DNA of 32,752 nt from a virus, in IMG/VR virus record IMGVR_UViG_3300042924_005117, positions 1 to 32,752 of that record; one strand, 5' to 3'. The notes under the pieces were generated by a model. That model did no database searches, was not told the origin of the DNA, and saw only the letters and a program-made list of their open reading frames with translations. Shown here piece after piece: positions 1 through 7,153 of the stretch; position 1 is the stretch's first letter; each line of letters begins with the position of its first letter. The translations under genes were made by a program, and so were the position numbers.

Positions 1-1326
1 GATTACGGCACTGAGTTCGTTAAAGGCTACTTGGGCAGCGCGTGCCGTTTGTCCGCTGCTTTGCAGATTGGATATAAGGGTACGAGTTTGAGGATTTAGA
101 CCTCCCAGCAAGGCTTCAAGACTTTGCGTAGCATCTCCAGTTCCACGCAGAGCTTTTGCGAAGTCTCTAGCAGAATTAGCAGCTGTATCAAAAGCACTAC
201 CTATTGCGGTGCCAACAAGGGATAAACCAAAACCAAAAGAACCGCCTAATGCGCCTCCGATGGCACCGCCTGCGCCGCCACCGACAGCTGCGCCAAGGCC
301 TTGACCAAAAAGTAAGGGGAACGCGCCGCCAATGATTGCATTGCCCGCTGCTTCAGATGCTTGTTTTCTATTTGTTGCTCGTTTGGCAACGGCAGCAGCA
401 TTGCGTTCCAATACTTTGTTGAGTTTGATCTCAAATAGTTCTTCTCTGGTTATTAACTGTAAAGTTTCTCGCCTAATCGCGTTTTCTTGCTGCTTTGTTT
501 TGAGTATTGCTTGTGCGTTAGCGGCTTCTCGTTGTCCTTCTGTGAAGCCGCCACTGAATCCCGGACCACCGGGCGCAAACTCGACCGCTCCGGCTGTTTG
601 CCCTCTCAGAAACTCTTTTTGTAGCCTTTGTTGGCGGATAAATTCAGCAGTTTGTGCACGAGCGGCGCGAGCTGCAGTTTCTGTACGCTGCGTGAATTCT
701 TGCTGTCTATCTGCAAGTTTTTGTGTTTGATTAGCGCTTTCGGCGGCAGCATTTGCTTGGGCTTCTAGAGCAGCTTGAACTTTTGCTGCTTGCGCATCTA
801 GCTTGGAATTAGCGAGCTGCCGCTCACGTTCAAATTGGTCTTGTAGTACCGCGTTTAATTCAGTACGTCCCTTGCGTTCGGCAAGTATCTGTTCTGTTCG
901 TCCACGGAGTTGTGAGGATAGTGCGACTGGCGAAGCCTGGCCAGGGCCGATAGGACCAGCGTATTGCGTAGTCTCTCTTACGCCAGCGGCGGCAAGCTTC
1001 GCTTTCCGCTCTTGCTCAGTGATTTGTTTTAGTAGCTCGGCTCTTTCACGTAGGCCTGTATTAAGCTCGTTTGTTGCTGTTATGTATTTTTTGGCTGCAA
1101 TAGTTGCTTCATCTGTGCCCAAAGCGACTTCACTAAATGCAGCAGCTGCCCGGCCTACAACGTCACGTAAATTGTTGATGTTGCGGACAATGCCTCCGCT
1201 ACCGATATTTTCTAGGTAGTTGTTGAGTTGGTTTACAAGTTTTGATGTTGCGGATACTTCGTTTTGAAGCCGCTTAAGTTCTTGGGCGCCGCGTACCGCA
1301 ATTTCAATATCGGCTCTGTAAGCCAC
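1..1326 (-). CDS. Tail tape measure protein, N-terminal part (runs off the window)
   Basis: The frame is open from a GTG at 1326 to base 1, giving 442 residues with no stop, so the gene continues past the left edge. Tape measure proteins fill the tail tube and set its length. Here the N-terminal half is rich in Ala, Gln, Arg and Glu and looks like long helices or coiled coil. A Gly/Ala-rich hydrophobic stretch (GGAGGAIGGALGG and neighbours) follows, of the kind expected for the membrane-active part. A GGAG lies just upstream of the GTG. The position directly after the frameshifted tail chaperone is where siphoviruses keep this gene. The family call rests on composition, length and context, not on a catalytic motif. 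Confidence 0.82.
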   Translation of the reverse strand, partial: MAYRADIEIAVRGAQELKRLQNEVSATSKLVNQLNNYLENIGSGGIVRNINNLRDVVGRAAAAFSEVALGTDEATIAAKKYITATNELNTGLRERAELLKQITEQERKAKLAAAGVRETTQYAGPIGPGQASPVALSSQLRGRTEQILAERKGRTELNAVLQDQFERERQLANSKLDAQAAKVQAALEAQANAAAESANQTQKLADRQQEFTQRTETAARAARAQTAEFIRQQRLQKEFLRGQTAGAVEFAPGGPGFSGGFTEGQREAANAQAILKTKQQENAIRRETLQLITREELFEIKLNKVLERNAAAVAKRATNRKQASEAAGNAIIGGAFPLLFGQGLGAAVGGGAGGAIGGALGGSFGFGLSLVGTAIGSAFDTAANSARDFAKALRGTGDATQSLEALLGGLNPQTRTLISNLQSSGQTARAAQVAFNELSAVI

Positions 1327-1364
1327 GGCTCCACGTCACACTCTGGTACTTCAGTTTACGGTGT

Positions 1365-1390
1365 AAAAAAGCCGCCGGGTTAGCGGCGGC
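1365..1390 (-). terminator. Rho-independent terminator overlapping the end of the frameshifted tail chaperone
   Basis: On the minus strand GCCGCC and GGCGGC form a stem around a short loop, followed by six T residues. It overlaps the last codons of the frameshift product and precedes the tape measure GTG, so it may reduce transcription into the tape measure gene. Confidence 0.7.
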
Positions 1391-1906
1391 GTCTGGCCTT
1401 GTCCATCTCTTTCTGCTGGTCTTCGTTCAGAATCTGGAAGTAGGCGCTCCAGCCGAGTAATTCCTCGGCTGTCATGGTGGTCCGAACTTCGGTAAGCGTT
1501 AGGCCCAGTTCCTTGGCAACGCCAAACTGGAGCATGAGCCAGTTGTCCTTGCGCAGTTCGGCGCTCAGGATTTTGGGTCGATGGGCTCGGCGTCGTCGGT
1601 CAGGATCGCCAACATCAGAGCCTGCAAGTCTTTGTCCTTCACCTCGTTTTTCAACACATCGACTTCGCCGACGCTGAACAGTTTGGAGCCGGATTCGTCG
1701 AGGGCCTTTGCGATCAGCAGTTGGAGTGCAAAAGCGTTGGCGTCGTCAGACTTGGCCTGCTTTTGGGCGCGTTCGCGCTCGGCCATCGTCAGCGGTGCCA
1801 CCCACATTTCAAATTTGCTGCCGTCGGACAGCTCTACTACTTTTTTGACTGGCTCCAGGTTGGCGGCCTTGCGGAGACGGTCGATTGCGCGTACAGGAAC
1901 GGGCAT
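1380..1906 (-). CDS. Tail assembly chaperone, -1 frameshift (gpGT-like) form
   Basis: In the -1 frame the reading continues from 1571 to a TAA at 1380-1382, adding 63 residues (starting ILSAELRKDNW and ending MDKARRRR). The added part has no sensible start codon at its beginning and contains WSAYFQILNEDQQ, a normal-looking protein sequence. The fusion would be about 175 residues. Lambda-like siphoviruses make G and GT in this way and need both in a set ratio. The site and gene order are visible in the sequence; frameshifting efficiency is not. Confidence 0.8.
1565..1906 (-). CDS. Tail assembly chaperone, short (gpG-like) form
   Basis: This 113-residue protein begins MPVPVRAIDRL and ends DDAEPIDPKS. 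It lies between the tail tube gene and the tape measure gene, the position of lambda G. Such chaperones bind the tape measure protein during tail assembly. The acidic, Leu-rich sequence and the size fit the family. The zero-frame stop (1565-1567) follows a slippery heptamer by one codon, so part of the ribosomes should shift into the -1 frame and make a longer form (see 1380-1906). Confidence 0.8.
   Translation of the reverse strand: MPVPVRAIDRLRKAANLEPVKKVVELSDGSKFEMWVAPLTMAERERAQKQAKSDDANAFALQLLIAKALDESGSKLFSVGEVDVLKNEVKDKDLQALMLAILTDDAEPIDPKS
1571..1577 (-). promoter_or_regulatory. Programmed -1 frameshift site C CCA AAA
   Basis: On the minus strand the codons read GAC CCA AAA TCC TGA. 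The heptamer CCCAAAA is in the correct phase for tandem -1 slippage (CCA to CCC and AAA to AAA). A small GCGC/GCGC hairpin begins about six bases downstream. Confidence 0.8.
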
Positions 1907-1949
1907 ACCAATGCTTGGGGTATGGGATTAGTGTAGCGGAGTAGAAATG

Positions 1950-1973
1950 AAAAACCCCGGCTGGGGGCCGGGG
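1950..1973 (-). terminator. Rho-independent terminator after the tail tube gene
   Basis: CCCCGGC (1955-1961) and GCCGGGG (1967-1973) are a perfect 7-bp stem with a five-base loop. On the minus strand they are followed by TTTTT. It sits 30 bases past the stop of the tail tube gene and before the tail chaperone gene. Confidence 0.85.
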
Positions 1974-2002
1974 CTTGCTGAACTGACTGCGACAGCAGAC
2001 TA

Positions 2003-2776
2003 TCAGGCGGAGGTGCTGAAGTCGAAGGTCGGGGTGCCAGCAGGGCGGAAGTTGACGGTTACCGATTGGGCGTCGTCGGGGTTGATGTTCAGGCTGGCCG
2101 AGGTCAGCACTGCATCGAAAGCGATGGAACGGCTCAGGCTCTCGCTCAGGGTGCCGCCGCTGAACACGCGGTCGGTGTAGAGCTTGAAGGCAGCGCCGTT
2201 TTGCTGGCGCTGGAGCACGTCCTCGATCATGCGGTTGGACAGGGCGGCGTCCTCGTTGGTCATGTAGACCGTTGCGGTGCCGGTGCCATCGCCGAAGCCA
2301 CTGATGTAGCTACGGAAGGGCACATATTGGCCGGGGGTTTGGCCGATTGTGGTTACGTCGATCTCAGCGCGGCTGATCTCAAAGCTCCAGTCGCGGACTT
2401 GGCCGACGACGGCGAAGTCGGCGTAGTACACCTCAAACTCGTTGGGAGCAGCCACGGTGCCATCGTCGGTGATGGCCAGGATGGTGCCGCCGGCAGAGGT
2501 CGATACGGTGAGCGCACCAGTTGCAGCGGTGTAGCTCAGCACGTAGTAGGTGGTGGCGTCAGAGATAGGCGCAGGCAGGGTGCCGGTGCCGGAGCCGCCC
2601 GTCTGGCTGTTCACCACGCGGAATTTCACCGGGTCGCCTGCCTTGAAGTTCAGGTAGGGGGCGACGGTGATTACATCGGTGCCAGTGTTGACGCCGGCTT
2701 CGCCGAAAGTGCCGGTGGTGCCGGCGGGTTTGTAGTAGAGGGCGCCGGACGTGCCGGACAGAACGGTGGTGGCCAT
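2003..2776 (-). CDS. Major tail (tube) protein
   Basis: The likely start is the ATG at 2776 (MATTVLSGTSG), giving 257 residues. A GTG at 2809 would add 11 residues, but neither start has a clear ribosome binding site. The protein is rich in Thr, Gly, Val and Ser and has the beta-rich look of tail tube subunits, including VGQVRDWSFEISRAEIDVTT and a later stretch about displacing residues in a fibre-like fold. It lies between the tail terminator and tail chaperone genes and is followed by its own strong terminator, as expected for a protein made in high amounts. Confidence 0.78.
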   Translation of the reverse strand: MATTVLSGTSGALYYKPAGTTGTFGEAGVNTGTDVITVAPYLNFKAGDPVKFRVVNSQTGGSGTGTLPAPISDATTYYVLSYTAATGALTVSTSAGGTILAITDDGTVAAPNEFEVYYADFAVVGQVRDWSFEISRAEIDVTTIGQTPGQYVPFRSYISGFGDGTGTATVYMTNEDAALSNRMIEDVLQRQQNGAAFKLYTDRVFSGGTLSESLSRSIAFDAVLTSASLNINPDDAQSVTVNFRPAGTPTFDFSTSA

Positions 2777-2851
2777 AGGGCGTACCAAGTGGACGTTGTG
2801 GGCGGGCACTGCCCGGCTTAATACAGGTTAGCGCCTGTTGTTAAGCACTAC

Positions 2852-3283
2852 CTATGACAGGACAGTTGCAACGTAGGAGGTATCAATCCTCCCAACAAAA
2901 TGCGGAGCTTCTTCTGTTGCTGAAAAAGTTGGGCCGTTAAGTTCGCCGACGCGGAAAAATACGCCACTGGTTGTTTTGGCGGCGTTATTGAGTGTTTCCA
3001 GTGCGTTGACTGCTGTTGTGATCAGAGTTTGGTTGCGTGCGGGACCTTTGCCTTTCTCGGTGAAAATGCGGATAACAATCGCGCCACGAGCGTTGTCAAC
3101 GCTGCTGGTAAGTGTGGGTTCGTTGGTAATACCGAAAGTAACATTGACGCGAACGTACTCAGTGGTGGTGTTAGGCGGGACTGCTGTGATGTTGTCGAAA
3201 TAAACGGGTACTGGTGGCACCAGTGCGTCAAACGCTGTAAGCAGCGGGTTTTCGACAGCGGCGCGGATCGCTTGGTAGTTCAT
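2852..3283 (-). CDS. Tail terminator / tail completion protein (DUF4128-like)
   Basis: This 143-residue protein starts MNYQAIRAAVENPLL and has VPVYFDN followed by YVRVNVTFG. That arrangement is typical of small tail terminator proteins of the gpU/DUF4128 kind, which cap the tail tube and join it to the head. Its ATG overlaps the stop of the preceding gene (ATGA), so the two are translationally coupled. Its place between a connector-like gene and the tail tube gene supports the call. Confidence 0.72.
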   Translation of the reverse strand: MNYQAIRAAVENPLLTAFDALVPPVPVYFDNITAVPPNTTTEYVRVNVTFGITNEPTLTSSVDNARGAIVIRIFTEKGKGPARNQTLITTAVNALETLNNAAKTTSGVFFRVGELNGPTFSATEEAPHFVGRIDTSYVATVLS

Positions 3284-3819
3284 AGTTTCACGCTGCGAAG
3301 TGCTTGATCCATGTAGAGACTTATCGTCTTGTCTATTTTCCCACCGCGTAGATATGTTGTGTACCAGTCCAAAGGTGCTGTGCGTTGATTAGGTCCATCC
3401 GCTTGCAGGGATAGATCACCGCGAGTTCCGCTAGTGCGATTACCCCTTTCGGCTTCTTTAATCGGCCCAAAGCCTGGGTATCTGTAGGTACTTTCGACTA
3501 AATCAAGTGCTACATCCGCATGTGGGGCTTTGTTTGCGATATAGTATTTTACTTCGGGCTTAAATTTATACTCTTTTGGAGTAAGAATAGGTGCCAGCAA
3601 TCTTTGCGGTGCTCCTGGTGATCCACTGCCGCTGGATACCTTACTTTCGCTGGCTATTTCCCAAGAGTTAGAAAATTCACCGGACCATGCAGGTCCTAGT
3701 TCTTGTAGATCTTTTACTACTCCTTGTGCTGACCGTGCGGCTCCCAAAATGAGCGGCGCTAAAACTGCCGCTTCTAGTTTCTCGGCAAGTTTCATAATAT
3801 CGTTGCGGCGTCGTGCCAT
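3280..3819 (-). CDS. Head-tail joining / minor tail protein (HK97 gp10-like position)
   Basis: This 179-residue protein starts MARRRNDIMKLAEKLE. It has a helical N-terminal half, a middle reading GEFSNSWEI, and a C-terminal DWYTTYLRGGKIDKT segment. Proteins of this size and position in siphoviruses are neck or minor tail components. Its start overlaps the upstream stop (TAATG), and its stop overlaps the next start. Codon use looks more AT-rich than in its neighbours. I do not recognise a specific family; the role is inferred from position. Confidence 0.6.
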   Translation of the reverse strand: MARRRNDIMKLAEKLEAAVLAPLILGAARSAQGVVKDLQELGPAWSGEFSNSWEIASESKVSSGSGSPGAPQRLLAPILTPKEYKFKPEVKYYIANKAPHADVALDLVESTYRYPGFGPIKEAERGNRTSGTRGDLSLQADGPNQRTAPLDWYTTYLRGGKIDKTISLYMDQALRSVKL

Positions 3820-4196
3820 TACTGGGGCCTCACGATTAGGGAGTGGTAAACCGGGTTGTCGCCGCGATAAGTGGTGATGGCGATGATCTTTGCCTCGCGG
3901 GTTGCTCCAGCTTGTTGGTATTGGATGCGGTCGGCTTCGGTTGGGTAGTAAGTGCCAAGCTCTCCGGCTCCAATGATGACTTTGAGATCGGTTGTTTGAT
4001 ACAGACCTTCAGCCTCACGAGGACTTACGCGCGTAATAACGGCTTTGATCGTGACGGTGGTGTCGGAACCAGTGACTGCTCCGGTGGTTGGGTTATAGGT
4101 GCGAGGTGTTGCGGTTTTGATGTACGTGATGTTTTGGCCCCAGTCGGCGAGGACTGAGGTGGGAATTGGGGCGAAGGTGGTGTCGATCAGGCCCAT
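3819..4196 (-). CDS. Head completion / stopper-like protein
   Basis: I chose the ATG at 4196 (MGLIDTTFAPIP) because it lies one base after the TGA of the preceding gene. An upstream in-frame GTG at 4238 would force a 41-base overlap. The product is 125 residues with beta-strand-rich sequence (TVTIKAVITRVSPREAEGLYQ, then YRGDNPVYHSLIVRPQ at the end). Small beta-barrel proteins of this size at this place plug the portal after packaging. The function is inferred from order and size. Confidence 0.62.
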   Translation of the reverse strand: MGLIDTTFAPIPTSVLADWGQNITYIKTATPRTYNPTTGAVTGSDTTVTIKAVITRVSPREAEGLYQTTDLKVIIGAGELGTYYPTEADRIQYQQAGATREAKIIAITTYRGDNPVYHSLIVRPQ

Positions 4197-4197
4197 G

Positions 4198-4728
4198 TCA
4201 GCCTCGACGTAGACGGACGGCGTAGTTGGTGGCGCCACCCATGCAGTAGGCGCCGAGGTAAGTCTGCAGCCAGGGATAGAGATCGAATACGTTGTTCACC
4301 ATGCCTGGTGTTGTCGAGCTGGACTTGTATTTGACCTTCAGTTCGCCCAGTTCCACTTGGTCGTAGAGGCCAGTGGTGCCGGTGCTGCCGGTGATGGCGT
4401 CGGTGTCGTTGGCGAGAGCGCGTGCCAGTTCGTAGGTGGCGACTTTTATTTCTGTTGGGATGACGGTGCAGACCAGTTCGATGCCGTCAACCTCAAAGTC
4501 CTCGCGGGGCCACTTCAAGGCTTGGGTTGTGGTGCAGCGGTCGCCGTAGAAGCTGAGGGCGTCGATCCAGCGGGTGGCGCTGATGAGGGCGCGGTTTTTT
4601 TGGTCGTCGGTCTTATTTGTCCAAGTGGCTGAGTCTGGGACGGTCTCGAAATATGTGTTTGCAGCGGCCAGCGTCACGTAGCTATTGGCTGACGCGCCGG
4701 CAACAGTGGCATCAATGACGGCAGCCAC
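4198..4728 (-). CDS. Head-tail connector, DnaT-like (DnaT_2) family
   Basis: The 176-residue protein starts at a GTG and reads ANSYVTLAAANTYFET, then RALISATRWIDALSFYG and ALKWPREDF. This pattern is typical of phage proteins annotated as putative DnaT-like ssDNA-binding protein. In structural operons these correspond to the helical head-tail adaptor that sits under the portal. The C-terminus (LGAYCMGGATNYAVRLRRG) is also common in them. The name DnaT-like is historical and the adaptor role is more likely here. Confidence 0.7.
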   Translation of the reverse strand: MAAVIDATVAGASANSYVTLAAANTYFETVPDSATWTNKTDDQKNRALISATRWIDALSFYGDRCTTTQALKWPREDFEVDGIELVCTVIPTEIKVATYELARALANDTDAITGSTGTTGLYDQVELGELKVKYKSSSTTPGMVNNVFDLYPWLQTYLGAYCMGGATNYAVRLRRG

Positions 4729-4730
4729 AA

Positions 4731-4925
4731 TCAGTACATCCTTTGTTTGAGTCTAGCGCCAGTGCGTGATTTCCTCTGTTTGGGGGGATCGCGTAGCACC
4801 ATTGAGTGATAAACCTTGGCGCCAAACATTTCCAGTTCGGCTTGGGCTTCTAGGTGTTGGCCGTACTGGACGTCAACAAAGCTGCGACAGTTATCCTGTA
4901 GTACGAAGAGACGCACTGTACTCAT
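4731..4925 (-). CDS. Small protein of the head operon, unknown function
   Basis: This ORF encodes 64 residues from the ATG at 4925 (MSTVRLFVLQDNCRSF) to a stop two bases before the next gene's GTG. It includes LEAQAELEMFGAKVYHSM and has a very basic C-terminus. The tight spacing to the connector gene supports translation. Its start codon overlaps, on the opposite strand, the ATG of the plus-strand gene 4924-5199. No family is recognised. Confidence 0.55.
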   Translation of the reverse strand: MSTVRLFVLQDNCRSFVDVQYGQHLEAQAELEMFGAKVYHSMVLRDPPKQRKSRTGARLKQRMY

Positions 4926-5199
4926 GCCTGCTCGCAAAGCTGCTGACAGCCTAGAAGTAAAGGAGAAATCCGCACCGTCCGCGCTGCCTGGTGACACCGT
5001 TCGCTCACTGGAGCCTGTTGCTGAGGCAATCCGCGAAATGTTTGCCGCCGGTAAAGATGCAGAGACGATCCAGCAGGAGCTGGCCGTTAGTCCACATGTG
5101 TTTCGTGAACTGCTCAGCCACTCTTACAAGATGGTGGGTCGTGCTCCAGAGATTTTTGAATATCAGGAGCGGATTCGGATTGGTGAAATTGAGGGTTGA
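4924..5199 (+). CDS. Small HTH-like protein on the opposite strand inside the head operon
   Basis: The product is 91 residues from the ATG at 4924 (MPARKAADSLEVK). The segment AIREMFAAGKDAETIQQELA followed by VSPHVFRELL has the spacing of a small helix-turn-helix. A strong terminator begins 12 bases past the stop. It is the only plus-strand gene in the first 13.8 kb and is divergent from, and overlaps, the start of 4731-4925. A DNA-binding role is an inference from pattern only. It could be a moron-type accessory gene. Confidence 0.6.
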   Translation: MPARKAADSLEVKEKSAPSALPGDTVRSLEPVAEAIREMFAAGKDAETIQQELAVSPHVFRELLSHSYKMVGRAPEIFEYQERIRIGEIEG

Positions 5200-5210
5200 G
5201 TAGACAAAAG

Positions 5211-5239
5211 AAAAGGCCCCCGGTTGTGGGGGCCTTTTT
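5211..5239. terminator. Bidirectional rho-independent terminator
   Basis: GGCCCCC (5215-5221) and GGGGGCC (5228-5234) form a perfect 7-bp stem with a six-base loop. There is an A-run before it and TTTTT after it. It therefore serves the plus-strand gene ending at 5199 and the major capsid gene ending at 5257 on the minus strand. Confidence 0.88.
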
Positions 5240-5256
5240 AATGTCCTGCTGAAAGA

Positions 5257-6363
5257 TCAGTAGGCAGAGGTGTCGAAGGGGGTGTTGACCAGCAGACGAG
5301 CGATGGGCACTTGCTTGGTAGTGCTGTACACCAGGCTCCAGGAGGCGGTGTCGGCCAGGTTGCCGGTGGTGGCAGCGTTGGTCGGGTTGTCGCCAGCCAC
5401 GTTCCACTTGGTGCCAGTCACGTGGTAACCGTAGTGGTAATCCACGGCCAAGATGTCCTGCATCGACAGGATGTTGCGGTCTGCAGCCAGACGCAGATCC
5501 TGTTGGATGCCCTCGGAAACGACGCCGCTCTGGAAGAGGTACACGGGGTACTTCTTCGCGTGGGTCGAGGTTCCGCCGGTCAGAGCAACCAGCTGGTCGT
5601 CGATCACTACGCGGAGACCAGCAAAGGTCGCCACTTCGGTTTGGGTCACGCCCACACCGCCGCCACCCCATACGACGGAACCGCCGGCAGACAGTGCAGA
5701 GGTGCTGAAGGTCAGCATCCCCACCTGCTGGAGGTAGTACGCAACGTTGGAGTGCATTGCGATGGAGTCGAGGTTGTCGCCTCGCTCACCCAGCAGGGCC
5801 TTGGCGGCCACCACGTTGGCGACGTTCAGGAAGTTGGCCTCGGTCATCGAACCGGGGACACCAGCAAAAGTCTTGTTGGTCTGGTTGGGACCAAGCACGC
5901 CGGCACCGGAGATGCCGCCGAATAGACCCAGCAGCTGAGCAGCCAGGGTGGCGGTCTTCAGCTTGTTGATGGCGGCGGTCAGCTGGTTGCGGACGTGGGC
6001 CAGAGGATCGGCGCCAGAGCCGAGCTTGCTGAGGTCGTCTGCGGCGTAAGCAAAGCCACGGTGCAGAATCGTCATGATCTGCTCGTCGGCAGTGACGTTC
6101 TGGGCGGTCAGATAACCCAGGCCACCGTTCCAGCCGGAGGTGGAGAGGATCTGGGTCTCGGTGGGGGCAATGGGGTCGAAGAAAGGCACGCGCACGCGGG
6201 TGCCGCCAGCGCGGGCGTCGAGGGCAGCGTTGCGCTGCACGATGCCGCTCTGGATCCACTTCGATTGCTCGAAAATGCCCTCAGCGGTGTACTGAAGAAA
6301 CTCGGGACGAGTTACAAGGTTCGAGAGAAAAGTTCCCCCGAAGTTGCTGTTAGAAGCAGACAT
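5257..6363 (-). CDS. Major capsid protein
   Basis: This 368-residue protein begins MSASNSNFGGTFLSN. It contains FEQSKWIQSGIVQRNAALD and GGTRVRVPFFDPIAPTET, a pattern seen in HK97-fold coat proteins of siphoviruses. Further on are ILHRGFAYAADDLSKLG and IAMHSNVAYYLQQVGML, also typical. A GGAG seven bases upstream of the ATG supports the start. It follows the scaffold gene and is followed by a strong terminator, fitting the most abundant virion protein. Confidence 0.88.
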   Translation of the reverse strand: MSASNSNFGGTFLSNLVTRPEFLQYTAEGIFEQSKWIQSGIVQRNAALDARAGGTRVRVPFFDPIAPTETQILSTSGWNGGLGYLTAQNVTADEQIMTILHRGFAYAADDLSKLGSGADPLAHVRNQLTAAINKLKTATLAAQLLGLFGGISGAGVLGPNQTNKTFAGVPGSMTEANFLNVANVVAAKALLGERGDNLDSIAMHSNVAYYLQQVGMLTFSTSALSAGGSVVWGGGGVGVTQTEVATFAGLRVVIDDQLVALTGGTSTHAKKYPVYLFQSGVVSEGIQQDLRLAADRNILSMQDILAVDYHYGYHVTGTKWNVAGDNPTNAATTGNLADTASWSLVYSTTKQVPIARLLVNTPFDTSAY

Positions 6364-6410
6364 TGGGTAGCTCCAGTGGAGTCAAGGTTGGGGAGGTTGC
6401 CCCACAGGGG

Positions 6411-7118
6411 CTAGAGGCCGGCCTCAGCTTTCAACAACCGGGCCTTGTCGGGGTCGCTGTTCAGCATCAGCATTTGCTGAGTGACGTTCCAGCTGTCCTT
6501 AGACCAGGGGTTGGTTTGGCCGGGGAGGGAGGTATTGCGGGCACTACCCGTAACACCCATGCCGGCACGGTTCGTAGCTGCAAAATGATGCTCGTAACCG
6601 CTGCCGGGGTTCTTCAAGTTGGCGATGTACTCACCAACTGGAACTTCCACGCCGCCGACAACAGCCACAGGCTGTCCTTCTTTAGCGCGTAGGTTCTCCT
6701 GAAGTAAACGATACAGCTGATCAGGTGCCAGTGCACCAGCTTGGGAAAGCTGTGCGATAGCGGCAGATTTCACTTGTTCTTGTGTAAATCCTTGGCGGAT
6801 TTGTTCCACTTCGGATTCTTTCGCGGCGAGTTGTTGCTTGAGGTCAGCAACAGTTTGCTGGGCTTCTTCCCAGAGAGTTTTGAACTCGCCGGATTCAGCT
6901 AGCTTTGCGGTTTTTGCTGACTCTTGGGCTATACGCAGCTCATCGAGCTGTTTTTGGAGGGTTTCGCGGTTTTCGCGGTCTTTGCGGCGTTCGGCGATCA
7001 ACTCTTGGTTTTTCGCACGAAGCGCTTCGAGTTGGGCGGCCAGATCGGAGCTTTCAGCCACAGGCTGAGGGGCAACAGGCTCCACAAGAGTCACTGGTGC
7101 TTGCTGTTCTTCGGGCAC
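6411..7118 (-). CDS. Capsid scaffolding protein
   Basis: The protein has 235 residues from a GTG at 7118. Residues of about 25-120 are an unbroken Glu/Lys/Gln/Ala-rich region with heptad-like Leu spacing, including LAAQLEALRAKNQELIAERR, and predict a long coiled coil. The C-terminal part is shorter and less charged (NPWSKDSWNVTQQML). Length, coiled coil and position between the portal and the capsid gene match phage scaffolds, which shape the procapsid and then leave. No protease motif was seen. Confidence 0.82.
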   Translation of the reverse strand: MPEEQQAPVTLVEPVAPQPVAESSDLAAQLEALRAKNQELIAERRKDRENRETLQKQLDELRIAQESAKTAKLAESGEFKTLWEEAQQTVADLKQQLAAKESEVEQIRQGFTQEQVKSAAIAQLSQAGALAPDQLYRLLQENLRAKEGQPVAVVGGVEVPVGEYIANLKNPGSGYEHHFAATNRAGMGVTGSARNTSLPGQTNPWSKDSWNVTQQMLMLNSDPDKARLLKAEAGL

Positions 7119-7153
7119 AGTTGTGTATTACTTGGACATTTCTAGGTTAGCAG

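Noticed and set aside
2066-2821. Plus-strand ORF of 251 residues
   Set aside because: Gly/Val/His-rich reverse-frame shadow of the tail tube gene with no ribosome binding site.
5311-5925. Plus-strand ORF of 204 residues
   Set aside because: Antisense to the major capsid gene, with low-complexity Gly/His/Val sequence and no start signal.
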